Assembly (NCBI RefSeq): GCF_024834045.1
Contig: NZ_JANUXW010000006.1
Coordinates: 61,898-125,897 of the forward strand
Direction of reading: 5' to 3'
From: Neisseria montereyensis
GTDB lineage: Bacteria; Pseudomonadota; Gammaproteobacteria; Burkholderiales; Neisseriaceae
Length of the DNA: 64,000 nt
The translations under genes and the position numbers were made by a program. Shown piece after piece: positions 25,854 to 38,684 of this stretch (its first letter is position 1; every line of letters begins with the position of its first letter). The notes under the pieces were generated by a model. That model did no database searches, was not told the origin of the DNA, and saw only the letters and a program-made list of their open reading frames with translations.

Positions 25854-27716
25854 TTATTTTAATAAAGACTGCTTGGCTGTGTAAAGCTGTGCCAACACTT
25901 TACCACCATAAGGATTGAGGTGGTCTAGATCAGAATACATTGGTTTATTATCGTAAATAAAATTTTTCGGTAATACTCCCACGGTATCGACCACATGTAC
26001 ATTATCATACCGAGTGGCTATTTCTTTTATTTTATCGTTCCCTGCCTGATAAGTAACATCCTTTGCCTGAAAACGAATTGGCTCCATCCCAAAACGTGTC
26101 TGACGGATATAATTTTGCAACCCCGGATATTGGATATTCGGCGTATCGGTAAATAAATATACGGCTTCTTTATCAGAAAGTTGCTTTAATGTATTTTCCA
26201 GTTTATTAAAAAAATTAGGGTCATATGCCTTACTCAAAGGGACAACGGGAATTTGTGAACCCCATCTCATTGCCAACATTACAATTGGATATTCTTTAAT
26301 ATGATCATGACCATATTGATTTTGTAAACGGCATGACTTATTGTTTCGATAAACTTCAGAATCATAATTATCCACATAAGCGCATGTATCGGCCGTAATC
26401 AAAGTTGCAGACCACCCTTCTTTCTTACCAATATAATCAATAAATGTTTTGTAATGATCTGCATGAGAATCACCCAGCATTAATGCTTTTGGTTTTTGCG
26501 TCTCATCGCCCCAAACACACTGCTGATTAAAATTGTTATGACATGAAGTAAATGAACGTGAAAGCCCTTCTTTGTAATAACTTTGTATTAATTCGCTTTT
26601 ATTTAAATATGTGAATGTTGTCAGTACGATTGCAGCAGGAGCGGCATAAAAAAACAGAATATTCTTAGAAAAAGAAAATTGTTTTTTACGGAAAGGCCGT
26701 TCGATCAAGTGATAACTGATAAAAGATAGAGCCAACATTAATACTACTAATCCCGCAACCCAATTATTGGGTATGCCCCTATCACCACTTATATAACGGG
26801 TAAAAACCAAAACAGGCCAATGCCATAAATATAATGAGTACGAAATCAAACCAATATAAATAACCGGCTTGTAAGAAAAATATTTTTTAAAGTGATGATC
26901 AAAGTTATTAAAGTAAAGCAAACAAGCTGTTGCCATACAGGGTAGCAATGCAGCAAGTCCCGGAAAGAAAGGTGTCTCAGGTGTATAAAATACAAAACAA
27001 CACCCCAAAACAATGATAGAAATCAGGCTAATCTTAGCTGCATGGCGAGCTCCTGGAAAATATCCTTTTTCATGACAGTAACTGAAATAAACAGCCGTCA
27101 CCGACCCTACAATCATTTCAAATGCTCTCAAATGAGGCAAATAATATTTATCCAACCCGAATGACGGTAGAAAAGATGCAACTAAACTTAATCCGATTAA
27201 AAGCCATAAAAAAATAAATTGGGTACGCCATGTTCTACGAACCAGTAATAATAAAAATAATGGAAATAAAAAATAATATTGTTCTTCGACAGATAAAGAC
27301 CAAATATGTAACAAAGGCTTTTCTTCTTGTGCAGGGTCAAAATACCCTTGTGAAATTGCTTGGTAAAGATTGGCTGAAAATAAAATCGAAGCAAAAGTTG
27401 TTTTACCTAATACATAATATGCATCCGGAGAAAATAAAAAAGCAGCGGCAATAACCACGCTCAATAACACCACAAAAAACACAGGCAAAATACGTTTTAT
27501 TCTGCGTATATAGAATTTTTTAAAAGTGAATATACCTGCATTCATTTCACGATGCATGATTAGTGTAATCAAAAAACCGGAAATAACAAAAAAGATATCA
27601 ACACCTAAGAAGCCACCAGACAACCAACTTTTATTAAAATGAAAAGTAATGACAGATACCACAGCAATAGCACGCAATGTATCTATATCAGAGCGGTATT
27701 GTAAAGATTTACTCAT
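25854..27716 (-). CDS. OafA-type membrane acyltransferase with SGNH domain
   Basis: A 620-residue protein. The N-terminal about 370 residues form an acyltransferase-3 domain with about ten membrane segments (RSDIDTLRAIAVVSVITFHF, then FFVISGFLIT). The C-terminal part is a periplasmic SGNH hydrolase domain with GDSHADHYK near residue 420 and DLDHLNPYG near the end (catalytic Asp/His). Such proteins O-acetylate LPS, capsule or other surface glycans. ATG at 27716 is preferred over the in-frame TTG at 27725. The gene is AT-rich, flanked by housekeeping genes and free of DUS, consistent with acquisition. Confidence 0.88.
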   Translation of the reverse strand: MSKSLQYRSDIDTLRAIAVVSVITFHFNKSWLSGGFLGVDIFFVISGFLITLIMHREMNAGIFTFKKFYIRRIKRILPVFFVVLLSVVIAAAFLFSPDAYYVLGKTTFASILFSANLYQAISQGYFDPAQEEKPLLHIWSLSVEEQYYFLFPLFLLLLVRRTWRTQFIFLWLLIGLSLVASFLPSFGLDKYYLPHLRAFEMIVGSVTAVYFSYCHEKGYFPGARHAAKISLISIIVLGCCFVFYTPETPFFPGLAALLPCMATACLLYFNNFDHHFKKYFSYKPVIYIGLISYSLYLWHWPVLVFTRYISGDRGIPNNWVAGLVVLMLALSFISYHLIERPFRKKQFSFSKNILFFYAAPAAIVLTTFTYLNKSELIQSYYKEGLSRSFTSCHNNFNQQCVWGDETQKPKALMLGDSHADHYKTFIDYIGKKEGWSATLITADTCAYVDNYDSEVYRNNKSCRLQNQYGHDHIKEYPIVMLAMRWGSQIPVVPLSKAYDPNFFNKLENTLKQLSDKEAVYLFTDTPNIQYPGLQNYIRQTRFGMEPIRFQAKDVTYQAGNDKIKEIATRYDNVHVVDTVGVLPKNFIYDNKPMYSDLDHLNPYGGKVLAQLYTAKQSLLK

Positions 27717-27950
27717 TATTATCAAACAGATGAAAGTTATTCATAATAAAGATAAGGTATGAAATTAAATTTTACTAGATAATCACTAAAAAGTTTAAAA
27801 AAAATAATAGAAATCTTATAAAAAAAATATAAACAACTGATTTACTTAATAAAGTTAATAAATACTTAACTGAATTTAACTATCTGTTAAACATTACATA
27901 AATACCATTACAAAATGGCTAACGATATTATACAAATCATTACCAATATA

Positions 27951-27982
27951 AAGGCCGTCTGAAAATATTTTCAGACGGCCTT
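27951..27982. terminator. DUS-pair terminator after ftsB
   Basis: AAGGCCGTCTGAAAA and its complement abut with a 2-nt centre, giving a 15-bp stem, 18 bp past the ftsB stop on the minus strand. Confidence 0.85.
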
Positions 27983-27999
27983 ATTTACGCAGTAATAAT

Positions 28000-28272
28000 T
28001 TAACGGCGTACTAACCGGTAGTAAACCTCACCTTCTCGAATATAACCTAAATCGACCCGTGCAATCTCGGCAATAGCGTCTTCACCTTCTGCCAAATCAT
28101 CGACTTCGGCCTGCAAAGCATTATTGCGTAAGGTAAGCGATTGGTTTTTTTCTTCCTGTTCCGCCACTTGATCTTCCAGGCGCCACATATCGCGCCAACC
28201 GCCTTTAGAAAGCCAGAGGCTGTATTGAAACCATGCGATTGCAGCAATTAAAACCAAAGTGACCCACTTCAT
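28000..28272 (-). CDS. ftsB: Cell division protein FtsB
   Basis: A 90-residue bitopic protein with an N-terminal membrane helix (VTLVLIAAIAWFQYSLWL, residues 4-21) followed by a coiled coil (LEDQVAEQEEKNQSLTLRN, then LQAEVDDLAEG) and the conserved tail IARVDLGYIREGEVYYRLV. It joins FtsQ and FtsL in the divisome. It lies 14 bp downstream of eno, the usual eno-ftsB order in proteobacteria. Confidence 0.94.
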   Translation of the reverse strand: MKWVTLVLIAAIAWFQYSLWLSKGGWRDMWRLEDQVAEQEEKNQSLTLRNNALQAEVDDLAEGEDAIAEIARVDLGYIREGEVYYRLVRR

Positions 28273-28286
28273 CAGTTTTACCTACC

Positions 28287-29651
<1,365 letters not shown>

Positions 29652-29859
29652 CTATCTATATAAAACAGCCTGTCGAGGCGGATTATATCGTTTCAGGCCG
29701 TCTGAAACGAGTATTTTCCCGACAAATCATGAAAAGTTTGCCAAAATAAAATAAGGCTTACAAAATGACAATAGCAATAAACAACCCTACTTTAACCATT
29801 ATCATACTTTTTAAACTGTATTTTAGCGTCTATAAACAGAATCTTATTATTCGCTTGAA

Positions 29860-29896
29860 AAGGCCGTCTGAAAATACAATACTTTCAGACGGCCTT
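29860..29896. terminator. DUS-pair terminator after guaB
   Basis: AAGGCCGTCTGAAA and its complement form a 14-bp stem with a 9-nt loop, ending 9 bp past the guaB stop on the minus strand. Confidence 0.85.
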
Positions 29897-29905
29897 CTTG
29901 ATGAT

Positions 29906-31711
<1,806 letters not shown>

Positions 31712-32497
31712 TCACCAATATTCTCTGCCGTTCTTATCGACATAACCTTTTTTGCCATTTAATTCTACTTTCGCTTTACCGTTTAAAAAGATAAAAACTT
31801 TATCATATTTGATAGGTATGATTACTTTTCCTGTTTTATCGATAAAGCCAAATTTATCATTAAGTTTAACCGATGACAGCCCCTCAAAAAAACCTGAAGC
31901 ACCATCATATTTGAAAGGAATAACAACTTGATCGGCTTTATTGATAAATCCATATTTGTTATTTAATTTAACATCCGCCAATCCCTCCCTAAACGCCCAA
32001 GCATAATCATACTTGAAAGGAATAATGACTTGATTGGCTTTATCAATAAATCCATATTTGTTATTGAGTTCGACTGCCGCCAACCCATCAGTAAATTCCC
32101 AAGCATCATCGTACTTCAAAGGAATAACTTCCTTACCATTTTTATCAATAAACCCCCATTTATCATCAAGCATAACCTTTGAAAGACCTTCGATAAAACC
32201 ATCCAAAAAATCATACTTAATTAAAGTAATTTGCCGGCCATTTTTGTCAAAATAGCCATATTTTCCATTTAATCTAACTCTTGCCAAACCATCATCAAAG
32301 AATATTGAAACACTATCATATTCAGCAGGTACTACCACATTGCCATCAGCATCTTTAACGCCCCATTTATCTCCTACTTGATAAGCATCGAATAAATGTT
32401 CTGCACTTATATTTTCCTGTTTAGGTATTGATTCACACCCCCACAACAAGCTGATTAAAGCCGTTAAAAAAAAGTAATATCCTATTTTCTTCATCAT
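31712..32497 (-). CDS. WG-repeat lipoprotein
   Basis: A 261-residue predicted lipoprotein. The signal ends in LLWGC, with Cys at about residue 21. The rest is seven WG repeats of about 33 residues, each of the form W/YGF-ID-K-G-(K/Q)-V-I-P-KYD followed by F-EGL-V-LN. WG repeats form beta-rich, probably solenoid- or propeller-like surfaces; their function is generally unknown. It lies 8 bp downstream of a larger WG-repeat gene on the same strand, as a tandem paralogue. The DNA is AT-rich and has no exact DUS. Confidence 0.85.
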   Translation of the reverse strand: MMKKIGYYFFLTALISLLWGCESIPKQENISAEHLFDAYQVGDKWGVKDADGNVVVPAEYDSVSIFFDDGLARVRLNGKYGYFDKNGRQITLIKYDFLDGFIEGLSKVMLDDKWGFIDKNGKEVIPLKYDDAWEFTDGLAAVELNNKYGFIDKANQVIIPFKYDYAWAFREGLADVKLNNKYGFINKADQVVIPFKYDGASGFFEGLSSVKLNDKFGFIDKTGKVIIPIKYDKVFIFLNGKAKVELNGKKGYVDKNGREYW

Positions 32498-32505
32498 AAT
32501 CTGGT

Positions 32506-34158
32506 TTATCTAACATAAATTGTCATATGTTTATGGTCATCTCTGCTTGATTCTTTTACATCAGTAGCAAACTCCCAAAACTCTTTACCTGTTTTATCTA
32601 TGTATAAACTTTTTCCATTTAATTCCACATTTGCTAAGCCTTTAGAAAAATCATAAACCTTATCATATTTAATAGGAATTACTTCTTCTCCTTTATTATC
32701 TATAAAGCCCCATTTTCCTTTAACTCTTACAGCGGCTAATCCTTCGTAAAAATCTGAAGCATCATCGTATTTTAAAGATGTAATTTCTTTCCCTGTTTTA
32801 TCTATAAATCCCCATTTCCCATTTAATTCCACTCTTGCAAAGCCTTCATAAAAACTATAACCAAAGTCATACTTGAAAGGAATAATCACTTTTCCTGTTC
32901 TATCGATATAGCCTCTTTTCAGATTGGATTCAACCATCGCCAACCCGTCTGAAAAATCCCAAGCACTATATTTTAAGGGAATCACTTCTTTCCCGGTTTC
33001 ATCAATAAATCCATATTGTCCATTTAACTTAACTCTTGCCAAACCTTCAACAAAATCTTCAATCTCATCATATTTATTTATAGGAATAATTTCCTTACCC
33101 GTTCTATCAATAAAACCATGTTTCCAATTTAAAGAAACTCTTGCCAAGCCTTTGGAAAAGTCCGAAACATGATCATATTTTAAAGGCGTTATTTCTTTTC
33201 CTGTTTTATCTATAACCCCCCATTTATCGTTTAATTCAACTCTTGCAAGACCTTCAGAAAAATCAGAACCATCATCATATTTAATCGGAATGATTTCTTG
33301 TCCTGTGTTATCGATAAAACCTAACTTTCCATTTAATTTAACACCCGCTACACCATTGCTAAAGTCCCGAACATGATCATATTTAATCGGTGTAACTTCT
33401 TTTCCGGTTTGATCTATAAACCCCCACTTATCATTTAACGATACACCTGCGAATCCTTCTTTAAAATCCCAATATCTATCATATTTAATAGGCGTAATTT
33501 CTTTTCCTGTTTTATCTATAAATCCTTTTTTTCCTTTTAATTGAACACCGGCTACACCTCCAGCAAAATCTTCAACACTTTCATAGGATTTAAAAGGAAT
33601 CACCAGTTCTCCTTCTTTATTGATAAACCCCCATTTTCCATTTAATTTAACCCTTGCCAAACCTTCATGAAAGTCTAAAGCAATATCATATTTAAAAGGA
33701 ATGACTACTTTTCCTGTTCTATCCAAAAAACCATATTTTCCTTTTAATTCGGCCGCAATCAATCCTTCTTTAAAGGTCATAAATCTATTTTCATATTTAA
33801 CAGGAATAACCTCTTTTCCTGTTTTATCGATAAAACCATATCTTCCTTTTAATTTAACGTTTGCTAAACCTTCTGAAAAATTTTCAACAGAATCATATTT
33901 AATAGGTGTGATTTCTTTTCCTGTTTCATCAACAAAACCCCATTTATTATTTAATCTCACTGTTGCGAAACCTTCTGAAAACTTAGAAGCAATATCATAT
34001 TTAAAAGGTGTGATTTCTTTCCCTGTTTTATCAACAAATCTCCATTTATCTCCAATTTTTTGACGAATGATAGATTCGTTTTTTTCTGTTGTTTGGCTCT
34101 GTGAATAGCCATTTATACCGATTACCAATAACGCACTTAATAAGATTTTTTTTACCAT
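32506..34158 (-). CDS. WG-repeat protein, secreted
   Basis: A 550-residue protein with a cleavable-type signal peptide (MVKKILLSALLVIGINGYSQSQ). It then has fifteen WG-repeat units of about 35 residues, the first and last imperfect (RFVDKTG and LYIDKTG in place of GFIDKTG). Repeats share GFIDKTGKEI-P-KYD and F-EGLA-V-LN-KW. ATG at 34158 is preferred to the in-frame TTG at 34173. There is no lipobox Cys, unlike its smaller neighbour. The high similarity between units suggests growth by internal duplication. Function unknown; a surface or periplasmic binding role is inference. Confidence 0.85.
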   Translation of the reverse strand: MVKKILLSALLVIGINGYSQSQTTEKNESIIRQKIGDKWRFVDKTGKEITPFKYDIASKFSEGFATVRLNNKWGFVDETGKEITPIKYDSVENFSEGLANVKLKGRYGFIDKTGKEVIPVKYENRFMTFKEGLIAAELKGKYGFLDRTGKVVIPFKYDIALDFHEGLARVKLNGKWGFINKEGELVIPFKSYESVEDFAGGVAGVQLKGKKGFIDKTGKEITPIKYDRYWDFKEGFAGVSLNDKWGFIDQTGKEVTPIKYDHVRDFSNGVAGVKLNGKLGFIDNTGQEIIPIKYDDGSDFSEGLARVELNDKWGVIDKTGKEITPLKYDHVSDFSKGLARVSLNWKHGFIDRTGKEIIPINKYDEIEDFVEGLARVKLNGQYGFIDETGKEVIPLKYSAWDFSDGLAMVESNLKRGYIDRTGKVIIPFKYDFGYSFYEGFARVELNGKWGFIDKTGKEITSLKYDDASDFYEGLAAVRVKGKWGFIDNKGEEVIPIKYDKVYDFSKGLANVELNGKSLYIDKTGKEFWEFATDVKESSRDDHKHMTIYVR

Positions 34159-34441
34159 TTTTTTATTTCTCAACTATTTAACTTTTTAAATTTAATTTAC
34201 CCAATATCTATTGCTATTTTATCCACATAATCCCGCATTACGTTTCATAAAACTTTAGCTAGTCTATCTAAATAATCTTTAATCTTAATCATACACGAAA
34301 AAAGGCCTTGCCCAGCATTCGTTGCAACAATGCAAAAGCAGTAAGGTTCAAATCATAAAAATTCTATCTGCATCATGACACTTACTTAATTTAACAGTAC
34401 AATACAAACCATCCGAATATATAAATCGAAAGAATAATATT

Positions 34442-34891
34442 ATGCACATTACCCGCTTTGCCCAAGTAGCGCTACTCATATCAGGCATGTTCATATCTGC
34501 AAGTTTTGCAACCGCTCAGGTTTATACATGGAAAGGGCAAAACGGCAGCAACAATTATTCCGATGTGCCTTTGAATTTAAAACCCAACAATTCGGGTGTC
34601 GTCAATATACGCACCCGTACCGTTACCCAACCCACCATCGCACATGCACAACAAGAAGCCGAGCCTGGCTCTTTGGCCGATAAGCAAAAACAGCTCAACG
34701 ATGCCATTTCGGCAGAAAATAAAAAAGTTGAAGAACAAAATAAAAAAGTCGAAGAACAAAACCGCCAGCAAAAAGTAGAAAACTGTAAAATCGCCCGTAT
34801 GAACCGACAATTCGCCGAAACCGCGCGAATCGGTAACCGTGAGGCCTTTATTGCACGATACGACGCTGATGTTGCCAAATTCTGTAATTAA
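34442..34891 (+). CDS. DUF4124-domain periplasmic protein
   Basis: A 149-residue exported protein. Signal peptide at residues 1-26 (ALLISGMFISASFATAQ). A DUF4124 domain follows directly (VYTWKGQNGSNNYSDVP), then a charged coiled coil with two exact KKVEEQN heptads near residue 100, and a C-terminal part with single Cys residues (VENCKIARMNRQF, VAKFCN). DUF4124 proteins are common in beta- and gammaproteobacteria; function unknown. Upstream is an AT-rich 283-bp region with no recognised gene. Confidence 0.87.
   Translation: MHITRFAQVALLISGMFISASFATAQVYTWKGQNGSNNYSDVPLNLKPNNSGVVNIRTRTVTQPTIAHAQQEAEPGSLADKQKQLNDAISAENKKVEEQNKKVEEQNRQQKVENCKIARMNRQFAETARIGNREAFIARYDADVAKFCN
34721..34762 (+). repeat. 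21-bp tandem duplication in the DUF4124 gene
   Basis: Two adjacent 21-bp units, differing at two bases, encode KKVEEQN twice. They lie in the coiled-coil region and preserve heptad phase. Confidence 0.85.
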
Positions 34892-35120
34892 CCCTTATTC
34901 AACTACAATACTTTCTATATTAGAATCAATACCTAAATTAATTTAATAAAGGGCGGATTTTATGCCGTCCTTATTTTTTATCTTGCCGTCACTGTATTTA
35001 AATTGTTATATCAATTATCAGCCTTACAAAAAAACCAATAAGCCCATCCTGACTTTATTTATTCTTTTCATTATATATATCATTTTCAGACGGCCTATGC
35101 TTGATTAGCCTTCATGCAAA

Positions 35121-35150
35121 ATCCCCGAATAGTTCAAACTATTCGGGGAT
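35121..35150 (-). terminator. Rho-independent terminator after lctP
   Basis: ATCCCCGAATAGTT and its complement form a perfect 14-bp stem around two bases, followed on the minus strand by TTTTGC. It ends 28 bp past the lctP stop. It is not DUS-based; a single DUS lies further on at about 35088. Confidence 0.9.
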
Positions 35151-35177
35151 TGAGTAATGGCTACAACCTAAATCAAA

Positions 35178-36944
35178 TTAAGCATGCTTGCCTTTAAACG
35201 CAGACATCAGGGCAAAGAATACCAACGGGAAGGCAACGGCCACAATCCACCAACCGATGGCACCGGTAATCAACGCTTGTGCCAAGAAACCGGCCTGAAT
35301 CACATAGTAGGTCATCGGAATCAGCGTTTTACGGAGTACTTCACCCTCACGGTTCAATAAACCGACCACGGCGGCAGCCGCTACCACGTTATGTACGGAA
35401 ATCATATTACCGGCCGCACCACCAATAGCCTGAGCAGCCACAACAATAGAAGATAAATCTGCATTCAATCCGATTTGTTGTGCAGTTGAGAACTGGAAGT
35501 AAGAGAACATCATATTACTAATGGTATTCGAACCGGCAATAAACGCACCCAAAGCACCAATCCACGGCGACACATTCGGCCAAAAGCTTTCAAAGGCTAA
35601 AGCAGCATTTTGTGCCAGAACCATAGGCATAGACGGCAAGGCGTTCAATGCTTCCATATCGGCAGATTGCGAGTTAATAAACACTTGAACCATCGGCACG
35701 GCGAAGAACAATGCCGGTGCGGCGGCAATCAATGTTTTACCGGCATCACCCCAACCGCGTTTGAAGTTTTTCATATCCATTTTGAAAATGAAAATACAGG
35801 CGATGGAAACCAAAATCAGAATCGTACCGGGCGAATAGCCGAATTGGATTTTGCTGGATATTTGCGTACCGAACAGATTCACCAATTTAATGGTAGTCAT
35901 ATCGCCAACCAAGAACGCTTTCAGCGGGGCGATAATACGGGTTAACACCAACAATACAATCACGATCACATAGGGTGAAAACGCGCGGACTACTGAGAAA
36001 GTCGGCTGATTTTCATCATTGCTGTTATCAGCTTGTAAGGTACCGGTCCACAGCGGATCCCATTTATTGCTTGCAGGGAAATCAAAAACCTCTTTCGGCA
36101 TAAACAAACCGCGTCTGGCAGCAGGAACCACCAACAGCAGACCGATAAAGCCACCTACCAAAGAAGGGAATTCAGGGCCTAAGAAACGGGCAACCAAGAA
36201 ATAAGGCACGGTGAATGCAATACCCGCAAACAAAGCGAATTTCCATGCTTTCAAACCTTCGGCAAACGAACGTTTTTCACCAAAGAATCGGGTCAACATA
36301 CCGCTAAGAATCAACGGAATCAAGAAACCGATTAAAGCATGCAGCAAACCGACATTACCGGTAATCTGCAACAGATATTGTTCTACCGAAGCAGGGGCAA
36401 TGGCATTGGCCACGAAAGCTTTATTGCTAATACCGGAATTCACGCCCAATAGTAACGGCGTACCTACCGCACCGAACGATACGGGCGTAGATTGAATCAC
36501 CAATACCGACATCACCGCAGCCATCGCAGGGAAACCCAATGCCAAAAGCAATGGCGCCACAACCGCAGACGGCGTGCCGAAACCGGACGAACCTTCAATC
36601 AACGAACCGAACAACCATGCGGCAATAATCACTTGCACACGGCGGTCGGGTGAGATATCGGTAAAGCCCCGACGGATAGATTTCAAGGCACCACTTTCCT
36701 TCAAGGTATTCAGCATCAAAATCGCGCCGAATACAATATACAAAATGGTTAATGCAACAATTACACCATTAACCGTAGCCGCAGCCACGGTAGGTAATGC
36801 CGCATGCCAGGCGAACAAAGCCAGCAATGCCGTAACCACATAGGCGGCCAACATCGAAACTTTGGCGGGTAAACGCATGACGACCAACAGTATAAATACC
36901 GTCAGAATCGGCAACAGCGCCAAAAAAGTGTTAAGTAAACTCAT
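35178..36944 (-). CDS. lctP: L-lactate permease
   Basis: A 588-residue polytopic membrane protein of the LctP/GlcA lactate-permease family with about 13-14 hydrophobic segments. Family blocks are [17 protein letters not shown] near residue 115, [18 protein letters not shown] near residue 465, and [21 protein letters not shown] near residue 505. In pathogenic Neisseria LctP takes up host lactate and is repressed by the adjacent GdhR. The divergent gdhR-like gene lies upstream here too, across a 763-bp region with a palindromic operator. Confidence 0.95.
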   Translation of the reverse strand: MSLLNTFLALLPILTVFILLVVMRLPAKVSMLAAYVVTALLALFAWHAALPTVAAATVNGVIVALTILYIVFGAILMLNTLKESGALKSIRRGFTDISPDRRVQVIIAAWLFGSLIEGSSGFGTPSAVVAPLLLALGFPAMAAVMSVLVIQSTPVSFGAVGTPLLLGVNSGISNKAFVANAIAPASVEQYLLQITGNVGLLHALIGFLIPLILSGMLTRFFGEKRSFAEGLKAWKFALFAGIAFTVPYFLVARFLGPEFPSLVGGFIGLLLVVPAARRGLFMPKEVFDFPASNKWDPLWTGTLQADNSNDENQPTFSVVRAFSPYVIVIVLLVLTRIIAPLKAFLVGDMTTIKLVNLFGTQISSKIQFGYSPGTILILVSIACIFIFKMDMKNFKRGWGDAGKTLIAAAPALFFAVPMVQVFINSQSADMEALNALPSMPMVLAQNAALAFESFWPNVSPWIGALGAFIAGSNTISNMMFSYFQFSTAQQIGLNADLSSIVVAAQAIGGAAGNMISVHNVVAAAAVVGLLNREGEVLRKTLIPMTYYVIQAGFLAQALITGAIGWWIVAVAFPLVFFALMSAFKGKHA

Positions 36945-37707
36945 TAAATCGCTCCTAAGTAAGATGAGTTATTTGGTTGGCCGACGAAAGGCGGAAAAGC
37001 TTCCTACCCGCTGTACCGTTATCCGGTGGCAGCCGTATTACGAAGAAAACGGATACCAACGGAATAACGTTGAAAATACAGGTAAAAGATAGCGTAACAG
37101 CCCTATCTCTGCCGTTTCTTATCAAATGCTCCGTTCTATTTTTTCGAAACAGTATGATGTTTTCAGACGGCCTCTAAATCCGGCCGAAGCCATCTGAAAA
37201 ATGCGGTTAGTGCCTTTGCTGTCTTTACCGCAACCAATTGGTACAGTGTTTTTGCAGCAGGCTTAAATGGAATGTAGTTTGTGACCGACCCCAATTATTT
37301 TGTAATGCACGGTATTTTGTTATAGCCCGACCAAACATATTGCCGTCGAAAATACCGTTCAACACACACCACACGACACAAACAAAGAGGTGATCGGTAA
37401 AGTAATGGTTGTGTTTCTTGTATTTTTATACTATTTTCCGGTTAATTGGTCAGACCAATTTTGTTAAGATACTTTACTTTACGTAATGACGTGTAGACGG
37501 TCAAGTATTGTTAATAAAATAAATCGGCTGTATAGCACATTAATTTTCATTCGAGCGAAAAAAATATTACGGTAGAATGGCTTGGCATCTATTTTCACCA
37601 CTTTGCCAAGAAAAAATTTAATAATAAATAAATATTTCAAAAAAATTGTGCTGTTATCAAATATTTCCGTTATTTTTACGGGCTATACAACAGGATATAA
37701 TTAAAGT
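36945..37707. other. Long lctP-gdhR divergent intergenic region
   Basis: 763 bp with no credible gene; short frames at 36862-37092 and 36977-37177 lack ribosome sites and family resemblance. It holds one DUS (about 37164), the palindrome ACCAATTGGT at 37233-37242, and the operator at 37444-37460. The last 250 bp before gdhR are very AT-rich. Confidence 0.6.
37444..37460. promoter_or_regulatory. GntR/FadR-family operator (LldR/PdhR type)
   Basis: AATTGGTCAGACCAATT is a perfect dyad matching the AATTGGT-N3-ACCAATT pattern recognised by LldR and PdhR regulators. It lies between lctP and the gene for a FadR-subfamily regulator, the expected site for lactate-responsive control. A half-match, ACCAATTGGT, lies closer to lctP at 37233-37242. 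Confidence 0.75.
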
Positions 37708-38502
37708 ATGAATATCAACCAACCCGCTACCACCAATATCAGAGTGCCCGGAATCGGCATGCAAATCGCTTCTATTTTGGAAGAAAGAATTTTACAAAAT
37801 GTGTATCCGATTGGCAGCAAATTACCGCCCGAACGGATGTTGGCAGCAGAATTTGATGTTTCCCGCCAATCGGTTCGTTCCGCATTGCGCATTTTGGCCG
37901 TACGCGGCATGCTGCATACGCGCCAAGGTGACGGACACTATGTTTCCGGCAGTGTTGAAAAAAATTTTCACTATGGTTGGGAAGACTTGATTGACGAACA
38001 TCAAGGTATGGAAAACGAAGTGCTGGATTTCCGTCGCGGCATCGAAGGTATGTTAGCCGCCCTAGCCGCCCAAAGACGCACCGAAGCAGACTTGGAACGG
38101 ATGAAAATGTGGTTGGATAAATTAAAAGAAGCCTATGCCCATAACGATCTCGACCAACAATCGGCAGCAGATGTGGCCTTTCACCAAACCGTTGCCGAAG
38201 CGGCACACAATATTTTGTTTACCCGCCTTTCAGACGGCCTGTTACGTTTACTGACCAGCCAAACCAAACGCAATCTGGGCAATATGTTCGGTGTATCCGA
38301 CATCCATATGCAGCTTACTACGCAGCATGAAGCGATTTTTGCCGCCATCCGCCAACAAAATGCCGAAGCAGCCATGCAGGCGGCTTATAAACACTTGGAT
38401 TATGTGCAAAGCAGCCTGTTACTCCAACGCGAACAACAAGACCGAGAAGCGGTTTCACATGCACTGGCTGCCGGCGATAGAAATAAACCCGGCTTTAAAT
38501 AA
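37708..38502 (+). CDS. gdhR: FadR-subfamily GntR regulator, GdhR-like
   Basis: A 264-residue regulator. The winged helix is at residues 15-80 (IASILEERILQNVYPIGSKLPPER, FDVSRQSVRSALRIL, RQGDGHYV). An FCD ligand-binding domain follows, with metal-binding residues suggested by DVAFHQTVAEAAHN near residue 152 and TTQHEAIFAAI near residue 207. In gonococcus and meningococcus the GntR protein next to lctP is GdhR, controlling lactate uptake and glutamate dehydrogenase. A DUS inside the gene (about 38229) encodes SDGL. Confidence 0.8.
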   Translation: MNINQPATTNIRVPGIGMQIASILEERILQNVYPIGSKLPPERMLAAEFDVSRQSVRSALRILAVRGMLHTRQGDGHYVSGSVEKNFHYGWEDLIDEHQGMENEVLDFRRGIEGMLAALAAQRRTEADLERMKMWLDKLKEAYAHNDLDQQSAADVAFHQTVAEAAHNILFTRLSDGLLRLLTSQTKRNLGNMFGVSDIHMQLTTQHEAIFAAIRQQNAEAAMQAAYKHLDYVQSSLLLQREQQDREAVSHALAAGDRNKPGFK

Positions 38503-38524
38503 CCTTGCATACTCATATCATCAT

Positions 38525-38553
38525 GGCCGTCTGAAACAAACTTTCAGGCGGCC
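38525..38553 (+). terminator. Imperfect DUS-pair terminator after gdhR
   Basis: GGCCGTCTGAAA and TTTCAGGCGGCC pair with one A-to-G change in the right DUS. The stem is 12 bp and the loop 5 nt. Confidence 0.7.
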
Positions 38554-38684
38554 TAGCCCCCGATACACTATGAAAAACAATGATTAGGCCATATGGAAAT
38601 GTAAAGATTTCGTTTTCATCCCCCATTTCCACGCTAATCGTTTAGAATCAAATCTTTTCAAGAATAAAATTGAAGGCTGTCATT

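Noticed and set aside
32924-34063. Plus-strand frames antisense to the WG-repeat gene
   Set aside because: They mirror the repeat period of the minus-strand gene and are a by-product of its codon pattern.
36862-37177. Short plus-strand frames at the lctP 5' end
   Set aside because: They overlap lctP antisense or sit in its leader without ribosome sites.
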